From: JBPYFK01 sp051984675
Lineage (GTDB): Bacteria > Actinomycetota > Actinomycetes > Mycobacteriales > Pseudonocardiaceae
Length of the DNA stretch: 9,281 nucleotides
Direction: 5' to 3'
Assembly (NCBI GenBank): GCA_051984675.1
Contig: JBPYFK010000120.1
Span: forward strand, 1 to 9,281
Each line of letters begins with the position of its first letter. Within the stretch, counting starts at the first letter, position 1. The notes below the pieces were generated by a model. It saw only the letters and a program-made list of their open reading frames with translations. It made no database searches and had not been told where the DNA came from. Below, one piece after another: positions 6,494-9,281 of the stretch. Position numbers and translations under genes: made by a program.

Positions 6494-7902
6494 TGGCCCT
6501 CCCCCGGCACAGCTGCGGCCGACGCGGATTCGCCTTGCTCCTGTTCGACGTAGCCGTACACCTCAGGCAGGACGTAGGTCGCCGCCAGGAAGCCGATCAG
6601 GGAGATCGACGACACGAGCACGGTCGCGAGCGGAACGCCCAGGTGCGTGAACAGAATGGGGAAGAAGAACAGGGTCACGAACGCGGCCAGTTTGACGAAG
6701 ACGTAGCCGAACCCGGACGCGGTTGCCTTGTATCGGCTTGGTGCGACCATCGAGGCGATCGTCATCCCGTTGGACGCGGCCCAGTAGTGACCCCACATCA
6801 GGCCCGCTGCGGCAACCGGCACCAGCCACTTCCAGTCCATGTGCAGGAACAACGCAGCCGCCAGCAGCGAGACGAACGCCATGCCGAAGCCCCACTGGGC
6901 CACCCCACGGTGCCCCAGGCGCGGAGTCACCATCGGGGCCACGAACCCGCTGATCGTGGCGATGCTGTAGATCACCATGTTCAGGAAGTTCGTGCCACCC
7001 GTGCCCGACACCCCGGTAAGCACCAGGATGACCGGCAGGTAGAAGGCGAACGCTGAGAACTCGGCACCCTGCATGCCGTTGGAGATCCAGGCGAAGATGC
7101 TGGCGCGCCGCCGCACCCGATCCCGCCAGATGCTGGTCAGGAAGTCGCGCGTACGGGGGCGTGCGATGGTGAAGTCCTCGTCGGGCAGCATCTCCAGCCT
7201 GTCGTCGAACATCTCCGTGGCGACGGCCTTGGCCTGCTTGAACTTGCCCCGCTGAATGAGCCACAGCGCGGTGTCCGGCACGTCTAGCCGGCCGATCAGC
7301 AGCACGAGAGCGGGAATGGCCCCAAGCCCCAGGCCGACTCGCCACAGCAAGTCATGGTCCATGCCGGACAGGTACATCACCGTGATCACAGCGATCGCTA
7401 CGACTTCGCCGAGGCCGAACATGCCTTGCCAGCGGTTGCCCATAATCTCCCGCTTGGCCTTGGGCATCGTCTCCATGATGTAGGCGTAGCCGGTGGAGAT
7501 GTCGCTGCCGAGCGGGAACCCGAGCAGGAACCGGATGAGGACCAGCTCCCACATGCTGGTCACGAACGACTGCGCCAGCGCCAGCACGATGAACAGCACC
7601 ATCGTCGTGATGAAGACCTTGCGCCGGCCGAACCGGTCCGCGAACCACCCGCCGAACACTGCGCCGATCAGGGCACCGAGCTGCACCGCCGCTGATGCGA
7701 GGCCCAGCATGGTGGAACTGGGATGCAGGTCGTTCTTGACGAAAAGGAGGAGGAATGAAATCGCGTAGAGATCCCACGCCTCGATGAGGATGGTCGAGAT
7801 CATCAGCCAGCCGGTGCGCCGACCGGTGTCGGTGCCGTGCTTGCTGAGGACGTGTCTTGCCGCGTGGTCGGAAAGCTGCCGTAGCTCTGCCTGACTGGTC
7901 AC
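6490..7902 (-). CDS. MFS sugar/sugar-acid transporter
   Basis: A 470-aa major facilitator superfamily protein, probably a proton symporter in the cytoplasmic membrane. After a roughly 30-residue polar N-terminus there are strongly hydrophobic segments consistent with 12 helices. The first contains acidic residues in IEAWDLYAISF. The loop 2-3 signature GGWFADRFGRRK spans about 84-95. RFLLGFPLGSD (about 124-134) and PDTALWLIQRGK near 209-220 are further sugar-porter-type blocks. A charged central loop, about residues 216-268, separates the two halves. I chose GTG at 7902 because CAGGAG lies 5 nt upstream. The in-frame GTG at 7926 would add eight residues and has no clear binding site; it also lies almost against the operator. 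It is the first gene of the operon and its TGA overlaps the next GTG. Context suggests an aldonate or uronate substrate; the exact one is unknown. Confidence 0.88.
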   Translation of the reverse strand: MTSQAELRQLSDHAARHVLSKHGTDTGRRTGWLMISTILIEAWDLYAISFLLLFVKNDLHPSSTMLGLASAAVQLGALIGAVFGGWFADRFGRRKVFITTMVLFIVLALAQSFVTSMWELVLIRFLLGFPLGSDISTGYAYIMETMPKAKREIMGNRWQGMFGLGEVVAIAVITVMYLSGMDHDLLWRVGLGLGAIPALVLLIGRLDVPDTALWLIQRGKFKQAKAVATEMFDDRLEMLPDEDFTIARPRTRDFLTSIWRDRVRRRASIFAWISNGMQGAEFSAFAFYLPVILVLTGVSGTGGTNFLNMVIYSIATISGFVAPMVTPRLGHRGVAQWGFGMAFVSLLAAALFLHMDWKWLVPVAAAGLMWGHYWAASNGMTIASMVAPSRYKATASGFGYVFVKLAAFVTLFFFPILFTHLGVPLATVLVSSISLIGFLAATYVLPEVYGYVEQEQGESASAAAVPGEGQ

Positions 7903-7907
7903 GGGAA

Positions 7908-7913
7908 CTCCTG
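7908..7913 (-). promoter_or_regulatory. Ribosome binding site deciding the transporter start
   Basis: Minus-strand CAGGAG ends 5 nt before the GTG at 7902. It favours that GTG over the upstream in-frame GTG at 7926. Confidence 0.7.
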
Positions 7914-7929
7914 AGGTCTGACCCACGAT

Positions 7930-7950
7930 TCGTTCCGTTTGACGGAACGA
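7930..7950. promoter_or_regulatory. Perfect palindrome, probable IclR operator
   Basis: TCGTTCCGT (7930-7938), spacer TTG, then ACGGAACGA (7942-7950): a perfect 9-bp inverted repeat with a 3-nt centre. It sits between the divergent transporter and iclR genes, where the IclR protein would be expected to bind. The GTTCCG/CGGAAC half-sites resemble short palindromes known for IclR-family regulators. Its right arm overlaps the -35 hexamer of the iclR promoter. For the operon it lies within the leader, downstream of the candidate start site. This placement would allow autorepression and repression of the operon. The palindrome is seen directly; binding by this IclR protein is inferred. Confidence 0.8.
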
Positions 7951-7968
7951 TATTTCGGCCCGTAGAAT
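7939..7968 (+). promoter_or_regulatory. Candidate promoter of the iclR gene
   Basis: TTGACG at 7939-7944 (5 of 6 to the -35 consensus) and TAGAAT at 7963-7968 (5 of 6 to the -10 consensus), with an 18-nt spacer. Transcription would start near 7975, giving a leader of about 30 nt. The -35 hexamer lies within the palindrome, as expected for autoregulation. Confidence 0.65.
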
Positions 7969-7976
7969 TGGGATTC

Positions 7977-8005
7977 AAGCTAAGCCCGACGAGTGAAGGT
8001 GTCAA
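7977..8005 (-). promoter_or_regulatory. Candidate promoter of the catabolic operon
   Basis: On the minus strand, a perfect TTGACA (8005-8000) is followed after 17 nt by TAGCTT (7982-7977), which keeps the conserved TA....T of the -10 element. Start would fall near 7970, about 70 nt before the transporter GTG, with the palindrome 20-40 nt downstream. A weaker alternative is TTGAAT followed by AAATAT adjoining the palindrome. The -35 overlaps the iclR start region, so the two promoters are interleaved. Confidence 0.45.
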
Positions 8006-8778
8006 TGGGTGCGACAAGGCCGTCATCGGCGAAATCGAACGAAGGCTCGGGGCCGCGCCGGCTGCTCCGGTTGATCGAGGCCCTGAGCCGGTCGGATGAG
8101 CCGGTGCGGCTCGCCGATCTCGCGGCTACCGCCGACCTGTCGAAACCGACCGCACACCGCCTGCTCGGCGTCCTCATCGAGGACGGATGGGCGGTGGCAC
8201 ACGAGGGTGGGCGCTACGGCATCGGGCCATCCGCGCGCGCAAACGCCGCCATGGTGATCAGCGCGAGCCGGGAGGACAGCGTCGAATCGGTGCTCGTCGA
8301 GTTGCAGCGCCGGGTCGGGCAGACCATCCACGTGGGAATGCGCGCTGGCGACCGGATCGTCTACACGCACAAGATCGAGGGATCGCAGCCGTTCGCCATG
8401 GCCTCCCGGGTCGGCACCGAACAACCGCTGCACTCCACCGGCATCGGCAAGTGCCTCCTAGCCGACCTCAATGAGACCGCGCTGGCGCAGTTCGTGGACC
8501 GGGCCGGTCTCGAACGCCGCACCGAACGGACGATCACCACGCTGGAGGCGCTGGCCCGCGAGCTCGCCGAGATCCGCGCCCAGGGCTACGCGATCGACGA
8601 ACAGGAAAACGAACCGAACATCCGCTGCGTAGCCGCACCCATCCGCACGGCCGACGGCCGGACCATTGGCGCGATCAGCATCACCACGGTGACATTCGTG
8701 GTGGAACGAGAGGAGTTGCTCGCGCTACGCCACGACGTCATCGAAACCGCCAAGCGCCTGGCAGACTTGATCGGCTGA
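8005..8778 (+). CDS. IclR-family transcriptional regulator (KdgR-like)
   Basis: A 257-aa IclR-type regulator. The N-terminal winged helix-turn-helix is at about 18-73, with the recognition segment LADLAATADLSKPTAHRLL-like (residues about 36-54). The C-terminal effector domain has the family block LHSTGIGKCLLA (about 142-153) and the GYAIDEQENEPNIRCVAAPI region (about 194-213), which resembles the sugar-acid-responsive KdgR branch. IclR proteins are usually cytoplasmic dimers or tetramers whose DNA binding is altered by a pathway metabolite. I prefer ATG 8005, because AAGG lies 5 nt upstream at 7996-7999; in-frame GTG codons at 7993 and 7999 are alternatives adding two or four residues. It is divergent from the operon, shares the palindromic control region, and most likely represses the operon until KDG or a related intermediate accumulates. 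The effector and sign of regulation are inferred. Confidence 0.9.
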   Translation: MGATRPSSAKSNEGSGPRRLLRLIEALSRSDEPVRLADLAATADLSKPTAHRLLGVLIEDGWAVAHEGGRYGIGPSARANAAMVISASREDSVESVLVELQRRVGQTIHVGMRAGDRIVYTHKIEGSQPFAMASRVGTEQPLHSTGIGKCLLADLNETALAQFVDRAGLERRTERTITTLEALARELAEIRAQGYAIDEQENEPNIRCVAAPIRTADGRTIGAISITTVTFVVEREELLALRHDVIETAKRLADLIG

Positions 8779-8857
8779 CAGCTGGGAGTTCAGGCCTCCG
8801 ACCGTCCATAGATGAATCGCCCGATGGCGAAAGGGCGGTTTCCGGCAGTGTTCACCT

Positions 8858-8867
8858 GTGGGCCCAC
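8858..8867. repeat. GTGGGCCCAC perfect palindrome in the iclR 3' region
   Basis: A 10-bp perfect palindrome about 80 nt after the iclR stop, followed by CCGTTTTC. TGTGGG (8857-8862) can also pair with CCCACA (8883-8888), so alternative hairpins around a T-rich stretch are possible. It could be part of a terminator or a protein-binding site; the evidence is too thin to choose. Confidence 0.35.
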
Positions 8868-8977
8868 CCGTTTTCACAAGCACCCACAAACCCCATAACG
8901 ACCCGCTGTATCCTGATGAACGCCTGGCCAAACGGCAGATCAGACACGTTTTCGCAGCTCGGTGCCAAGCGCCAGAC

Positions 8978-9018
8978 AAAAGGGCACCTTCGTCGGCTGT
9001 GGATGAACGAAAGTGCCC
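8978..9018 (-). terminator. Rho-independent terminator of the aldehyde dehydrogenase gene
   Basis: GGGCACCTTCGT (8982-8993) pairs with ACGAAAGTGCCC (9007-9018): 12-bp arms with one C/A mismatch and a 13-nt loop. Read on the minus strand, the stem is immediately followed by TTTT (8981-8978). It begins 22 nt after the stop codon of the aldehyde dehydrogenase. On the plus strand no T-run follows, so it should act mainly for the minus-strand gene. Confidence 0.7.
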
Positions 9019-9040
9019 ACGGTGCGGTGTGGACGGGTTG

Positions 9041-9281
9041 TTAGCGGGGTTGGTGGATCTGCTGGGGGATTCGCCAGGGGTTGTCGTCGCGGAGGGCATC
9101 AGGTAGCAAATCCTGCGGGATGTTCTGGTAGGTCACCGGCCGCAGGAAGCGGTCGATCGCGGCGGTGCCGACCGAGGTGAACCGAGTGTCCGTCGTCGCC
9201 GGGTACGGACCGCCGTGCTGCATGGCCGGGGAGACCGCGACGCCGGTCGGCCAGCCGTTGAACAGCAGACGACCGGTGCGC
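9041..9281 (-). CDS. Alpha-ketoglutarate semialdehyde dehydrogenase-type aldehyde dehydrogenase (NADP+), C-terminal fragment
   Basis: The last 79-80 codons of a gene running in from the right edge, ending at TAA 9043-9041. The visible protein begins RTGRLLFNGWPTGVAVSPAM and continues HGGPYPATTDTRFTSVGTAA. This is the characteristic C-terminus of the aldehyde dehydrogenase subfamily that includes alpha-ketoglutarate semialdehyde dehydrogenase (2,5-dioxopentanoate dehydrogenase). It differs from generic aldehyde dehydrogenases in the GRLLFNG, GGPYPAT and AIDRFLRPV blocks. The final lines (YQNIPQDLLPDALRDDNP) also fit. That enzyme ends the non-phosphorylating breakdown of glucarate, galactarate, pentonates or hydroxyproline at alpha-ketoglutarate. 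It is convergent with iclR and outside the operon, but thematically linked to sugar-acid use. The catalytic Cys and Glu lie outside the window. Confidence 0.88.
   Translation of the reverse strand, partial: RTGRLLFNGWPTGVAVSPAMQHGGPYPATTDTRFTSVGTAAIDRFLRPVTYQNIPQDLLPDALRDDNPWRIPQQIHQPR

Larger units (their letters stand above)
8779..9040. other. Convergent intergenic region
   Basis: About 262 bp between the ends of the plus-strand iclR gene and the minus-strand aldehyde dehydrogenase gene. Short overlapping readings exist on both strands, but none has family motifs or a ribosome site. It holds a terminator for the right-hand gene (8978-9018). A perfect GTGGGCCCAC palindrome (8858-8867) followed by CCGTTTTC, and a weak CGCCC/GGGCG pair (8818-8822 with 8833-8837), may contribute to ending iclR transcription. 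I see no convincing RNA gene. Confidence 0.6.

Noticed and set aside
7903..8004. Possible riboswitch in the operon leader
   Set aside because: The leader is only about 70 nt and its only structure is the short symmetric palindrome, which is better explained as a protein operator.
8982..9018. Inverted repeat considered as an insertion-sequence end or attachment site
   Set aside because: Hairpin geometry, placement 22 nt after a stop codon and the following minus-strand T-run fit an intrinsic terminator; no partner copy is seen in the window.
8725..9106. Small open frames on both strands in the convergent intergenic region, first suspected to be a transposase remnant
   Set aside because: No catalytic motif, no flanking inverted repeats or target duplication, and no ribosome sites; the clear inverted repeat at 8982-9018 is better explained as a terminator.

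Overview
The window is high-GC, gene-dense DNA with many GTG starts and 4-bp start/stop overlaps. This fits an actinobacterium (Pseudonocardiales- or Streptomyces-like), but the lineage is inferred from composition and protein flavour only. It holds a sugar-acid (aldonate/hexuronate) catabolic locus. I see no mobile element, CRISPR array, rRNA or tRNA gene.

Layout. From about 7.9 kb down to the left edge, a probable single minus-strand operon reads in this order: MFS transporter (6490-7902), UxuB/mannitol-dehydrogenase-type long-chain polyol dehydrogenase (5087-6493), ManD/RspA-type sugar-acid dehydratase (3879-5090), PfkB-family 2-keto-3-deoxy-sugar-acid kinase (2901-3845), KDPG/KDPGal aldolase (2244-2879), DgoD D-galactonate dehydratase (1102-2247), IdnD-type zinc dehydrogenase (53-1069), and the first 15 codons of a likely D-2-hydroxyacid dehydrogenase (1-47). 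Neighbours overlap by 4 bp or are 5-33 nt apart. Diverging from it on the plus strand is an IclR-family regulator (8005-8778). The intergenic region between them carries a perfect 9-3-9 palindrome and candidate promoters for both directions. A 262-bp convergent intergenic region follows, with a good intrinsic terminator for the last gene. That gene is the 3' end of an alpha-ketoglutarate-semialdehyde-dehydrogenase-type aldehyde dehydrogenase (9041-9281, minus strand).

How the genes fit together (inference). The transporter imports one or more sugar acids. The IdnD-like enzyme would oxidise C5 of L-gulonate or L-idonate to D-fructuronate or 5-keto-D-gluconate. The UxuB-like reductase would then produce D-mannonate or D-gluconate, and the ManD-family dehydratase would make 2-keto-3-deoxy-D-gluconate (KDG). 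DgoD supplies a second entry, from D-galactonate to 2-keto-3-deoxy-D-galactonate. One kinase and one aldolase would serve both arms, ending in pyruvate and glyceraldehyde-3-phosphate. No uronate isomerase is in the window, which favours the gulonate/idonate reading over simple glucuronate catabolism. The IclR protein (KdgR-like) probably senses a pathway intermediate and controls both divergent promoters through the palindrome.

No gene family here is unknown. The most interesting points are the merging of two enolase-superfamily dehydratase arms onto one kinase/aldolase pair, the proline signature in the ManD protein, and the compact divergent control region.
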